From positions 114,309 through 178,308 of the forward strand of contig NW_006497025.1 in assembly GCF_000471905.2 (NCBI RefSeq): 64,000 bases of DNA, given 5' to 3'. How positions within the stretch are numbered: position 1 is the stretch's first letter; every line of letters starts with the position of its first letter. Both the position numbers and the translations under genes were made by a program. The notes beneath the pieces are model-generated. The model was not told the origin of the DNA, did not search any database, and saw nothing but the letters and a program-made list of their open reading frames with translations. Shown here one piece after another: positions 11,958-22,550 of the stretch. The stretch comes from Amborella trichopoda. Lineage: Eukaryota; Streptophyta; Magnoliopsida; Amborellales; Amborellaceae.

Positions 11958-12009
11958 CTCTTGACTCTAAACAACGCCACTATTAGAGCATCCATAATCA
12001 TTCTACCTT

Positions 12010-12819
12010 AGTAGATGCCAAATTAGATGGCTTAGAGTGAGTCATTAAGTCCGAAATTTTTTTTTGAAACTTTGTGTCTTATCGATGATACTCTTACAAC
12101 TGCCCCATTTTGAAATTTAAGGGATTAGAATGATTGTGACCTCTATGTATAAAAAATAAATGACCTCTTTATAGATAATCTCTTACAAAAGATAAATGTT
12201 CTCTTTGTAGACAATCACTTTTTTATTAATGCATCATTTTTGCCTAATTCTTTACAAAGCCTTATATTGAATTTCGTGTGGCTAAGCCTAAGTCAATTAG
12301 AAGCTTGCATTGTCCCACATTATCACAAACGGACTCAACACCATGTCATCATATGCCATTTCGCTGTCATATTATATGTCCTATTTAGTGCTAAGAAGTC
12401 TTGATGTCGATTTTGCCGTGAGGAGAAAATTTTCTTTATTTTGAACCATATCTTACCCTTATTTTTCCTTTCAATAAGAGCTCAATCTAATTCACTTGCC
12501 TCCCCACCTCTTTATATATGCGATTTTGTTAAACAAAAGTATTGTATAATGAGGGGACGTATTTAACGTCCATTTTTAAGTTGGACTTTAGAAAAAATAG
12601 GGGTCCTACCAAACTTTAAAATAAATGGTATTGAGAAATTCAAAAAATCACTTTTAAATTTAAAATTTATGATTTTCTTTTTAATATTCGTGATCACTGT
12701 AGCTTAGAATATGGATTCGTAAAATTTTCATTCCAAAATCCATGTCTAAATAGATTTAGAGGGAGGACTCGTGTGAATAGATGAATCTACGGACTCATAG
12801 AAGCCCTACGGAGAAAGAA
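12010..12819. other. AT-rich intergenic stretch
   Basis: No coding region, RNA gene or clear repeat seen between the L1 target duplication and the next MITE. An AT-rich stretch at about 12530-12700 is unclassified. Confidence 0.5.
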
Positions 12820-13170
12820 GTTTATATAAGGTTGCAATCTTATACTATAGAAATAAGATGCACACAAAAAATCAGTAGAAAAGAGTTTTTAGAAGTTGGA
12901 AAATTTTTCAATTGATCATCTTGACCTCTAGATATATAGTTTTAAAGAAAAATGAATTTAAAATCGTAAAAATGATGCATCTTGTAAGAAGTTATCTGAC
13001 TATCTATTTTTAAGATTTTTCAAACGTTTATAGATATGTTCGATTTGCATTATTTTTTAAATTTTAAATTTCATAATTAAGGTTGAATACAAGTTTTCAA
13101 GCTATCATAGACTTGTGACTCTTGAATCACTTCTTCCAACAGAATTTAGAGAGGCACCTATCTGTATAAT
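12820..13170. mobile_element. MITE family 1, divergent copy B
   Basis: Starts 'gtttatataagg' like copy E. The interior shares 'gatcatcttgac', 'gatgcatcttgtaa', 'tttatagatatg' and 'cataattaaggttga' with the family. The right terminus (about 13155-13170) is recognisable only as a diverged match. Length ~351 bp, as for other copies. Confidence 0.6.
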
Positions 13171-13439
13171 CCCCACCCTTTATTAATACATTGTCACCAA
13201 TTTTTCTTCATAGTGGTTTCTTCATCATATTTGTTTTCATGTGAGGATATTTTTTCTTTCATCTTTTAATATTATGGATTTGTATGTTATACAATCATTT
13301 ATTCTTGGTACAAAGAGATCACGATTACTCTCAATTGTAAGATGTTAAATCCGATAGCTTGGGGTGTATGTAATAAAGTTCAAAAATTTTGATTTTAAAC
13401 TTGAGTCTGGTCAATTGTACACTACAGCCGACCAACAAA

Positions 13440-13552
13440 TAGGGGTGGCAATGGACCCGACTAGACCTGATGGGAAGACCCGATTTTGGGTCCAGGTCCA
13501 AAACCTGGACCTGAATACTATTCGGGCCGGACCCGACCCATTGCCACCCCTA
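13440..13552. mobile_element. 113-bp hAT-type MITE with target-site duplication
   Basis: Terminal inverted repeats TAGGGGTGGCAATGG and CCATTGCCACCCCTA at the two ends. Flanking 8-mers CCAACAAA (13432-13439) and CCAAGAAA (13553-13560) match at 7 of 8 positions, as expected for the 8-bp duplication of hAT elements. The interior is itself self-complementary ('ccaggtccaaaacctgg'). The 'aggggtggcaatggg' end is common among plant MITEs. Confidence 0.85.
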
Positions 13553-13560
13553 CCAAGAAA

Positions 13561-15521
13561 ACTATAACTAAGAAAGATTGTGACCTCATTGTAAAGATAT
13601 ACAATCTATTATTCTAGGGTTGATTTTTGAAGGATGTAGAGGATTAATCAAGTAATATATTATTCACTCTGTTGTATTCATGTATTGGAGACTACTGTTT
13701 CAATGCTATTTCTCTAAGTGCGTCCATGCATACCCATTCCACAAAATGACTACATTGACCCATTAATATAGAGACCAAATAACATCAAAATCGATATTTA
13801 ATATAGCGGTCAAATAATATCTGCGTATCTACCACGTAGATATTTATATTATATAATAGTGTACATTTCAATGACTCAAGACGTTTATCTTAAATACAAG
13901 CAATTTTAAAATGTATGTGACTATAATTCTTTTTTTTTTTTTACAATGTATGTTACTACAATTCTCAGTCGGAATACATGGTTACAATTGCGTCATTAAT
14001 AATATTAGAGGTGAGCATCCTAGCATCTGGTCTTGACAACTCAAAAATATTTGACGCTTATTTTATATTTTCTACAAATCATATTAAGATGAAATATGGG
14101 GCTAAAGAAGGTTGAGTTGGCTAAGGAGGGCTCGGCCTCGGGTTTTGGTAACGAGCTGTGTTTGATTATTTGGGTACGGCAGCTCAGATTCGCCTGAGTA
14201 ACTTGGGCTCGCCACCCTTAGGAGCCTAATCTAGTGTGCAATTCGATGATCTTTAAAAAAAGAAATTTCAAAAAATTATAAGTTTTAAAAATAAAAAATT
14301 ATTTTATATATATATATATATATACATTTTATATTTTATCATTTTGGCAAAGATTAAAAAATGTTTGGGCATGAATACTTTTTACATTTTTGCCTTTTTT
14401 TTGGATAATTTATGGGATTGTATATTGTGAGACCTTTTGTTTTAGACTTTTTTTTTTTTATACAAGCTCATAATCATTAATAGATGAAAGTGTGTCACAA
14501 CATTCGAAAAATTTTATTTTGAATTTTGTGCCCAAATAATGACACATCCTCAACCATTTGATTTCAAATCTGACAGGCAGTGATGATTGTGACATCTACA
14601 TACCAAAAACAAATAGCCTCATTGTTTACATTTCTTTTATAGGAAATAACCCAGGCACAATTTTATTTTTTTTCAAAATCCATTTTCTCACTACTGTTTT
14701 AACCTAGATGTGTTTGTTTAATTTGACTTTAAACATATTTTTTCCTCTTTTATAGCACTTGTTAGCTTAAGAACTCGGCCCATTCAAACACACCTAATGA
14801 GTAGATTTTTTTAACTTTTTTTATATGTCCGTATAGCCAAAGTTAAAATGACATCTTGACATTTGGTATATACTAAGGAGGTCATTCAAGTTACCATTGA
14901 AAAAAGAAAAAAAGAAAAAGATAATCAGCATTAGTTTGTTTACTTTGTTGGTTTGTTCAATGTGATATACAAAACAGCCGTTCTTAACACGATCATCATT
15001 TTTAAAGTCATAATAAAGGATTATGAAATGTGGCTCTCTCTCTCTAAACCAGATTCTATTATTTTAAGTCTAGAGTTTAGGTTTTAGGGTTTATCTTTTT
15101 TGTCTTCTTGGCTGTTTCTTATTTACATATTTTCGAAACCTCGAATGGTGTTACACATGGCACGGAATCCCCATGGAATATGCACAAGACCAAGTCCACC
15201 ATTTCCCCCATTAAAATTCAATATACAATCATATGATATGAGACTTGTGGCTTTTGCAATGTATTAATTTTTAGTAGTGAAGCTTGACTTCAAGTTTATT
15301 CCTATGTAGACTCTTTGAAATCTACTCAACGGAAATTGGGTAGATCTATTTCGTTGTGAACTAAAAGTACCTTGTTTTTTTGGTTTTCCATGGAGTTTGT
15401 TCAGGAACCTTCTATAAATAGGAAAATTTACTTCAACGGTCGTCAGGGTAATTATCTATTTTAAATAGGAAAAATTACTTGTAGACCATTATTTATATCT
15501 TGTATTATGAGATGCTCCATA
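13561..15521. other. AT-rich intergenic stretch with an AT microsatellite
   Basis: No gene seen. It contains an (AT)n run near 14304-14325 and several T/A homopolymers. A possible but unsupported hAT-like piece at 14006-14220 is discussed under rejected items. Confidence 0.5.
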
Positions 15522-15827
15522 TTTTTGTAAATACTATGCAGAGACCACCCCAATACGCCACCCTTTTCTTTTCAGAATTGCTCCTTATCCGATATTTCAA
15601 ACACTAAACAACCCTTCAGAATTGCTCCTTATCCGATATTTCAAACACTAAACAACCCAATAGATAAGGTCATTCAGTGTTTCTGATATCGGACGGGCCT
15701 CGAATAAAAAAGAAACAAAAAATTATGAAATTTCCCACCTGTCCGATATAGGAAATGTCGGATAGGGGGGCAATTTTGAAAAAAGGGTGGCAGGGTGGGG
15801 TGGTCTCCACATAATATTTATAAAATT
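15522..15827. mobile_element. Palindromic MITE with GAGACCACCCC arms
   Basis: Long imperfect inverted repeat. The left arm 15541-15595 ('gagaccacccc..gccacccttttctttt..agaattgct') pairs with the right arm 15750-15807 ('gcaattttgaaaaaagggtggc..ggggtggtctc'). The pairing extends outward through 'tgtaaatactatg' / 'cataatatttata'. It is noncoding. The centre holds the motif 'tccgatat' several times. Confidence 0.75.
15571..15658. repeat. Perfect 44-bp tandem duplication inside the palindromic MITE
   Basis: Units 15571-15614 and 15615-15658 both begin 'ttcagaattgctccttatcc' and end 'aaacaaccc' with no difference seen, so the duplication is recent relative to the arms. Confidence 0.9.
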
Positions 15828-15863
15828 ATTAAATTGTTTATTTCTCATCCTTAATTGGGTGCG

Positions 15864-16201
15864 GTTTGTATAGAATTGAGGCTCTAAACAATCAAAGTAC
15901 CTTCAAATAATGTCGAGAAATATGGTTTCAATAATGGAGATCTTTGTGACAGTCTTAAAATATCGTTTCATCTTTGATTATAAAATTTGAAGCTTAAAAA
16001 TAGTGTAGATCAAGCATATCTATGAAAACTTGAAAATCTTGAAAATTGACGGTCCAAAAATGCATTACAAGATGCACTATTTCCAAAACTTGAAATCTAT
16101 TTTTTTTCTCATGTCTATGCATCTTGATGTCGAGATAATCAATTTGAAGATATTTGGGAATCAAAACAATGTCTTCTAGTGAAATTTTTGATGTGAGCTA
16201 C
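15864..16201. mobile_element. MITE family 1, copy C, one end lost
   Basis: Left terminus 'gtttgtatagaattgaggct' followed by 'ctaaacaatcaaag'. The interior matches copy A in inverse orientation ('gtgtagatcaagcatatcta', 'ttgacggtccaaaa', 'acaagatgcacta'). The right terminal repeat is missing after 'gaaatttttgatgtgagct'. Confidence 0.8.
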
Positions 16202-16511
16202 ATAAATTTCTCCTTCTTAATTTGATAAAGTTCCCTTCCATTTTTCATGCCAATGATCTAATGGCCTTTCTGCTTTATATTCTAATAAAAGTCTAACATT
16301 TTGCGTGGATTAATATGCATTTCCAGATGATTCCTTTGGTATTTTACCTTCTAAAAGGGTTATATAAGTCAATGAGCACCCATCAGGCTTCGTAGAGCTG
16401 GAAGCCCCAAAGATTAATCTCTCATGAATTAAAATTACCTTTATTTGACCAAATGCAATCGTTTCACATTTTACAACAGTAACTAAACGACAATGGTTTG
16501 ATAGAGCAGCA

Positions 16512-16857
16512 GCTCTATAAAAATAAGTAAAGCCTCACTTCAAAACTTACCAAAAAAATGCAGTTTTAGCATAAAAAACCTTTAAATAGATAATCACATT
16601 ATAAAAAAATAGGATTTCAAACTCTAAATATAATGTATATTGTAACACATTACCTAAACCATATATTTCGTCCCAAAAATAAATTTTCACGAAATAAATT
16701 TTCACGAATCTACAAGATCTGTACATTTTTTTAGCTTCAAATTTTCATAATCGGTATTGAAAATTGATTTTAGAGCCATCATGGAGATTTTCGATGCTCA
16801 AAGTGCTTTCTAGATGAGGATTCGATGTGAGGCTTTATTTAGTTTTCATAAAAGCCT
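16512..16857. mobile_element. MITE, probable divergent relative of family 1
   Basis: Inverted ends of ~29 bp: 'gctctataaaaataagtaaa' then 'gcctcactt', paired with the right end whose reverse complement reads 'ggcttttatgaaaactaaat' then 'aaagcctcac'. Length 346 bp, AT-rich, with the interior word 'gtatattgtaacacatta' and no ORF. It contains a short local duplication, 'aaataaattttcacga', near 16678-16708. Confidence 0.7.
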
Positions 16858-17941
16858 AGTCCCCATAGAAATTGCATCCTTAACTAAAATATCCTAATTT
16901 CGAAAAAGGAAAACCTCTTAAAAGCTTTTGGCAGAAGGTAGTGTATATTTCAAATTTTGGATCAAACAAATGGCCATAACATGTTTTCGAATATTGTTGC
17001 ATCTTTTATACAACCGTTGCATGAAATCATTGCTCTTACATATGATATCTTTATTGCTATAATTGATTATCTATCCTGATCCAACATTGAACGAGGTTAG
17101 CCACCAAGAAAGTAAAAAAACACAACATTAAGTAGATGGCTGAAGAGGCATCATGATGCCCATAGGCTATCGTCACCACAATGCTCGAACTTCACAAGAA
17201 ATTCAACCAAATTGCCTTCACCTAGCTAAAATGCAAGTTCTGTCAAAATTCAGCTGAAAGTGAACAAATTGAGGTCAGACTGAACTATGGAGCAAATATC
17301 TTTAAATGAGGAACCAATTCATATGATTACTATTAGCCATATATCATCTTCACTCGTTCGCCCATATAACACATATTTCAAATTAAAGATGTTTCACCTT
17401 TAGGATTGATCTGAGGATCAGGATTCCACATGAAAAAAGAAAAGTTCCAATGAAGTTGGCCAAATGCTCAATTTCACTGAAAATTTTTCTTCAAAAATTG
17501 GCTTGAATATCAACTGAATGTAAGTCATTTTCAAACGAAACGCAGACAAATTTTGAATCAATTTTGTAACTGAATATTGAATTTTAATTTTAGTCTTAGG
17601 TGGACGCCCAAAACTTTGGTTTTGACCTTCATCAAAAAATACAATATCAGAAAATTTGAACCATAATCCAAGCCACATCTTTATAGTGATAAAAAAGAAA
17701 CACACGAGGACTGTGAGTATAAAATTTACAAATGAGTATCATTCTCACTGACAACTCCAAGTATACAATAACTCAATGAGTGTGACACTATTGAGTGGGC
17801 AATATACTTTGGACTGTAAATATCGATATTCACCTTTTACATGAGACCAAAATTTTGAAGCAAGCAATACCACAAACAAATGAAACAGTAATATGATAGA
17901 AAATGGGATACACTGGTGAAGATGGCCACAATATCCTGCTT

Positions 17942-20241
17942 TCAAAACATATTTACACGAAAAAACCATGGAAGCACAAATGCCAAAATCATGCAAATCA
18001 TCAACACGTTGCAGAGTGGCTGACCACGCCAGCACTTCGTCCTTTCAGTGGGGATGGTGTGGATGACCTCACCCTCATTCCACTGCTCAATAAAGTTATT
18101 GTCTCCAACGCCGATGATGTTTTTTGCAGTTTCACCACAAATTTCGCAATATCTGACATCAATAACAACCAAATATTTCATGCATACAGCTACTATGTCC
18201 TCTAAAGATTGGTAGTTAGAATACTGTTAACTAAGAAAGTTAGCTCTTTAAATTTACAAGCTAGATTCCTCTTGGATTTGTGATTCTACAATCATTATTT
18301 TATCTACTAATTTTATTCAGTCTTAGAAAATTCAGTTAAACCAGCTCTAGACTTCATGCGTTTTCTTAAGATATACCATTCTTGAAATATGATCATTTGG
18401 TGGGATACAGTGTAAAAAGGCATCCCCATCTAAAGCACAGCGCTTTAAGGCCTCACATGTAGAAAATCGATTTCCCAAAAGTCCATTATTTTTAAAGGGC
18501 TATTCAAGCTGGTCTTCATAGAGTCTATTTTTGAGGGTATATCAATACCCTCAGTTTTGTTATAGAGCACTGACTCAAGCAATGAAGGTTCTTCAGGTTT
18601 GATGACTAGGTTAAACAGCCTTCAAGAAGGAAGAGCTCATTACAGGATGTGTGAGCCTTGAACTGAAGCCAAATTGCAGCGGCGGTACAGTCAATCAGAG
18701 AATTTCTAGGAACAACAGCAAGTCAGGACAGGCTTAAGCTTAATCACTGGGAAATGCTATCAGGTTTCATAGATTTCAAAGGCTAGACTTAGGGAGGATA
18801 AACAGAAAAAAAGATTCCAAAGACTTACATTAGATGCATCATTGGACTCCTCTGAAACCAGACACTCTTGAGAATGTTGCAGATAACGTAAAGTCCATAG
18901 GTTTACCAAACTAAATAAACTATTTCAGGGAATGGCAGTTTTTTCTTTGTTTTCTCTTCGACACATGCCATGGTAGCTATGGTAAGTGAAGATAATAATA
19001 CAGATGGTATAAGCAATCCTACAGTTGTTTCATATTTCAATCAACTGGCAACTTCTATAATCAAACAACATCCTTAGCTTATTTCCAAGGATTTGCATAA
19101 GCTGCTTTCTCCATTCTGCTTGTAGAGTTTCTCATGACCAGCACAGTATAACTTGCTTTCTGTAAACCATTAAAACCTTTTCCTTCATCTGTCGTTTCGA
19201 TACTCTATGTTTACTCGTGTGCCTTGTGGGAACATACCTATTTTGGCACAAGTTTTTAATATGTTTCAAAACAGACCAACATGAACTCTCAGATACCTGA
19301 GTTACAGGTTATTTTCAGCAAGCCTATACACCTACTGAAAATACCTGTGATAAAAATAACATGGCTTCAGAGTAGATTAAAGTCAACAGCGCAAATTATC
19401 ACAGAAATAATTCTGGGGCAATATCAGAACTAAACCAGGAATCTGACCCCGAAAACTAATGAGACAAATCAGGTTGAAAGAAGCAAAAAAAGGAGACAAA
19501 GGAAGCTCACCTGTCACCTTTGACTTTGAACCAGGCCTCTGCACATTGCTTATGAGCCATGGCGAGGTCACCTTTACAGCCACACCCAAGATTCATGAGG
19601 TCTGAAGGACCAGAGTGGTTAACAGAACAAAAATGACATACTCGACAAACAGGTTCGCCCGCCTTTTCTCTGCTCTCAAACTCAACTTTCTCTTCTCCAT
19701 CGCCTTTGATATCAATAACACAGATATTTTTTTCAGGCACTTGCTGTAAAGTATCCTTACTTTCCTTCAATGAATCAAGATTACGCTTCATGTCCCATTC
19801 TTCCCCAATATTAACAACAGTCTCATCTCTATGGACTGTTTCTGATTCCACCTGGTTTGATGAATTCTCCATAGATGCTCCTGTATCATGAGTGGTACCA
19901 TCCTCTACTTGTTGGAGAGGATCCTTCATTTCCTTCGATGAATCGAGATTAGGCTTCAACTCCCCTTCTTCCCCACTATCAACAACAGTCTCATCTCTAT
20001 GAACTGTTTCTGATTCCACCTGGTTTGATGAATTCTCCTCTACTTGTTGTAGAGGATCCTTCATTTCCTTCGATGAATCGAGATTATGCTTCAAGTCCCC
20101 TTCTTCCTCACCATCAACAACGGTCTCATCTCTATGAACTGTTTCTGATTCCACCTGGTATGATGAATTCTCCATAGATGCTCCTGTATCATGAGTGGTA
20201 CCATCCATTTCTCTATTTATTTGGGCTTTTGCTTCTGCCAT
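17942..20241 (-). CDS. RINGv (MARCH-like) membrane-associated E3 ubiquitin ligase, two coding exons
   Basis: Coding sequence complement(join(17942..18152,19511..20241)), 313 residues. Exon 1 runs from the ATG at 20241 to 'ggtgacag' at 19511 before donor gtgagc; exon 2 starts after acceptor 'gatgtcag' at 18152. The joined frame reads ..WFKVKGDRYCEICG. This completes a RINGv C4HC3 finger: C199, C202, C220, C222, H230, C233, C246, C249. A single hydrophobic segment (about 289-308, LCNVLMICMILAFVLPWFF) follows near the C terminus, as in plant RINGv proteins that ubiquitinate targets at membranes. Residues 24-167 are acidic and hold three near-identical 44-residue repeats (24-67, 69-112, 124-167; ENSSxQVESETVHRDETVV..), with part of a longer unit (GTTHDTGASM) before the first and third. 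The intron is 1358 bp. No internal stop, all zinc ligands are present and splice sites are canonical, so it looks functional. Its substrate is unknown. Confidence 0.88.
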
Positions 20242-21439
20242 TGATGAGTGCCTTCTTTCCTTGAAGCACAGAGCAAAATAAATAAATGGGGCTTCCCGAA
20301 TTTCCTTCTATTCCTTCTCTAAAACAGAGAGTTTCAATGTGGATTGAGGCTACCAAATTCAACAGTGTTTTTCTCTAATGCTGCCAAGGGCAACAATTTA
20401 TTTTTATCCTTCTAAAACTTAGAGGTCAAAGCAGGCCCATTCTTCATACTTTTATAATGATTCTAATCAACGTCCTTAAGATTCCCCATTTCTCCTTTCT
20501 TTTTGTCTTCTTACAAAATATCTTAGCCCGAGCTCTTTCTTCAAAATCCCTTTCTTAGACAGTGAAAATATATACACATATTTATATTTATATTTATTGT
20601 ACTAGCTGAAATCCTCCCACAGCACTCAAGAATGATCTCTAAATACCCTTTGTTACCCTTTTATTTTGTAAATGCTTTCCTCTCTCAGCCTTTCGAAGAT
20701 TAGAGCAACCCAAATTGTCTGAAATTTTTTTAAATAACAGAAAATTCCAGAATTCCCAACCCACAAAGCTACTGTTGTAGGACTTTTTGTGATAACCTTA
20801 AATCTTTCTTCACTGAACTAAAACTATAAATTCCCACAAATATCTTGCTCAGGAGAGCTAGATAAAATCAAAAGTTTGGAGAAAAATAAAAAAGAACAAA
20901 AAAACCAAAGCAAGAATCTCAAATATTTTACATAGTAGACGTCAGAATATTAGAGGCCAAATCTTGGACTGGTACCTCTCAATCCCCAATCTTACTCAAG
21001 CAAGCCCAAATCTCACAAATCACTTTGCAATTCAGCAGACCCCCATCTTTTCACGCTAGTTGTGAGATCTCTTAAGTTTCAATCAAAGCAGATAACAAGT
21101 GAGAGAGAGAGAGAGACAGATTGAAGCATTTGATCATGATGATCATCAAATTGATAACCAATTTAGGTTTTGATCACCATATTAATGACAGGATTAACTC
21201 AAAACCAAATCAAGCGTCTCACTAGTCCAAGGATATGAGAGCTGCAACCATGAAAAAGCACAATAAAACCCTGACCCTGTTCCCATCGTTTTAAGCAGAT
21301 GATGCACAATATTTATTAAAGCATCGCCATTTGTGCACGTCAAGTGCACAAAGGCCTGGCCCTTGGAATCCTGAAGCTCAAACTTAACCCGCCAAATATG
21401 GAGCACTTACGCTCTTTAAGACAGTAGATTAGGGGTGAG
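20242..21439 (-). promoter_or_regulatory. Upstream region of the RINGv gene (leader and probable promoter)
   Basis: No other gene recognised. Minus-strand 'ttttgctctgtgcttcaag/g' just upstream of the ATG (about 20255) and 'gagag/gtaccag' near 20975 could be the acceptor and donor of a leader intron; this is inference. A (GA)n tract at about 21103-21117 reads as (CT)n on the gene's strand, common in plant leaders. MITE copies D and E lie just beyond, at 21440 and 21999. A 70-codon frame at 21194-21406 has no recognisable similarity. Confidence 0.4.
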
Positions 21440-21784
21440 GTTTGTATAGAGCCAAGGCTCTAAACAAACAAAGTAAAACCCACCTTCAAATAGTGTCAAG
21501 AAATGTTGTTTCAATACGCGAAATATGTCCTAGCTTTAAAATATATTTTCATCTTTAATTATAAAAATTTAAAACTTTTAAAATGGTGAAGATCTAGTAG
21601 ATCTATAAAAATTTGAAATTTTTTAAAAATTGATAGTAAAAAACTGTGCTATAAGATGTACTATTTTTAAAATTTGAAATCCATTTTTTTTTAATTTGAC
21701 GATATTTTTCAAATCAACTTTTTTTAATAAAATTTTTGAGGTGGATTCTAATTTGATTGTTTAGAACCTCCGCTCTATATAAAT
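21440..21784. mobile_element. MITE family 1, full copy D, upstream of the RINGv gene
   Basis: Left end 'gtttgtatagagccaaggct' then 'ctaaacaaacaaag'; right end 'tttgattgtttagaacctcc' then 'gctctatataaat'. 345 bp with the family interior ('gtgaagatctagtagatcta', 'tgctataagatgtacta'). Inserted about 1.2 kb upstream of the RINGv start codon. Confidence 0.85.
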
Positions 21785-21998
21785 TTTTTCCTAAATGGAA
21801 ATGAATGGCGTGGTTTTCTTTTACATAGTAGGAGAGAGAGAGATAAGGTAAAGGGTCGTTGAAATTTGAATGAAATTGATTGAATAATAAGAGAAAGCAA
21901 AGTCAAAGAGATGGGAGTAGAGCAGGTTCTGAACCGTTAGCCCATGCCATACCCAATGACGTACACCAAGTCAATTGTCATTTAACTATTTAAAAACA

Positions 21999-22285
21999 GT
22001 TTATATAAGGGTGAGGCTCTAAACAATCAAATTAATGGGTACTTCAAAAATTCACTAGAAGAGATTTTTTGATACTTAAAAATCCTCAAATCGATCATCT
22101 CGACCTTAAGATGTATGGACATGAAAAAATATGGATTTTTAGTATTGAAAATAGTGTATCTTGTTATGCATTTTTGGGCCATCAATTTTCAAGATTTTCA
22201 AATATTCATAGATCTGCTTGATCTACACTATTTTTAAAGCTCTGAATTTTATAATTAAAAATAAAAATAAATTTTCATACCATCA
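21999..22285. mobile_element. MITE family 1, copy E, right end lost
   Basis: Starts 'gtttatataagggtgaggct' then 'ctaaacaatcaaatta'. The interior has 'gatcatctcgacctt', 'agtgtatcttgttatgc', 'gggccatcaattttcaag' and 'catagatctgcttgatctac'. It ends within 'aaattttcataccatc' without the terminal repeat. Orientation is opposite to copy D. Confidence 0.8.
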
Positions 22286-22359
22286 TATGAACATGGTCTA
22301 CCATAATATGAACATGAATTTTATGTGCGTCGGTCAAGTTCTTGCACGCATGGTCTATT

Positions 22360-22500
22360 TTATGATCTTTTGAAATATATAGCAGTTTATCTCACGTTTG
22401 GTTGACTGCAACATGTGCATGCAAGAAGAATAACATAAGATGAGGAATTGCTCTATGGATTTCCCCTGACTAGCAGTTTGTGAGTCTTATAGACACAATT
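22360..22500. repeat. Dispersed repeat shared with 47150-47260
   Basis: Both places share, in the same order, 'tttggttgac', 'aattgctct-tggatttcc', 'aacta/gactagca-tttgtga' and a short tail. No coding content or termini recognised; the family is unknown. Confidence 0.5.
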
Positions 22501-22550
22501 AAAGGAAATCTAAAAATAACTCCCTGCCGTCAACTTTTCCCTCCGACTCG

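Larger units (their letters stand above)
5937..11993 (-). mobile_element. L1-type LINE, near full length, decayed
   Basis: A non-LTR retrotransposon on the minus strand. Its 3' end is marked by an A tail (T run at 5938-5947). It is flanked by a 16-bp target-site duplication, ATAATCATTCTAACTT (5921-5936) and ATAATCATTCTACCTT (11994-12009), differing at one base. Inside, in order on the minus strand, are an ORF1 with a DUF4283-like domain, an AP-like endonuclease, reverse transcriptase with a YVDD box, a zf-RVT zinc region and an RNase H domain. That is the usual plant L1 order and a typical ~6-kb length. Reading frames are broken many times, so it is inactive. The 15/16 TSD match suggests moderate age. 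Confidence 0.9.

Noticed and set aside
14006-14220. Possible hAT-like element between 'tagaggtgagc' and 'gctcgccaccctta'
   Set aside because: The ends pair imperfectly and the flanks show no 8-bp duplication.
17418-18035. Minus-strand frames 17418-17705 and 17745-18035
   Set aside because: The first shows no family resemblance and lies in the 3' flank of the RINGv gene; the second overlaps exon 2 in another frame.
21194-21406. 70-codon minus-strand frame upstream of the RINGv gene
   Set aside because: Short, no recognisable similarity, no splice evidence linking it to the gene.
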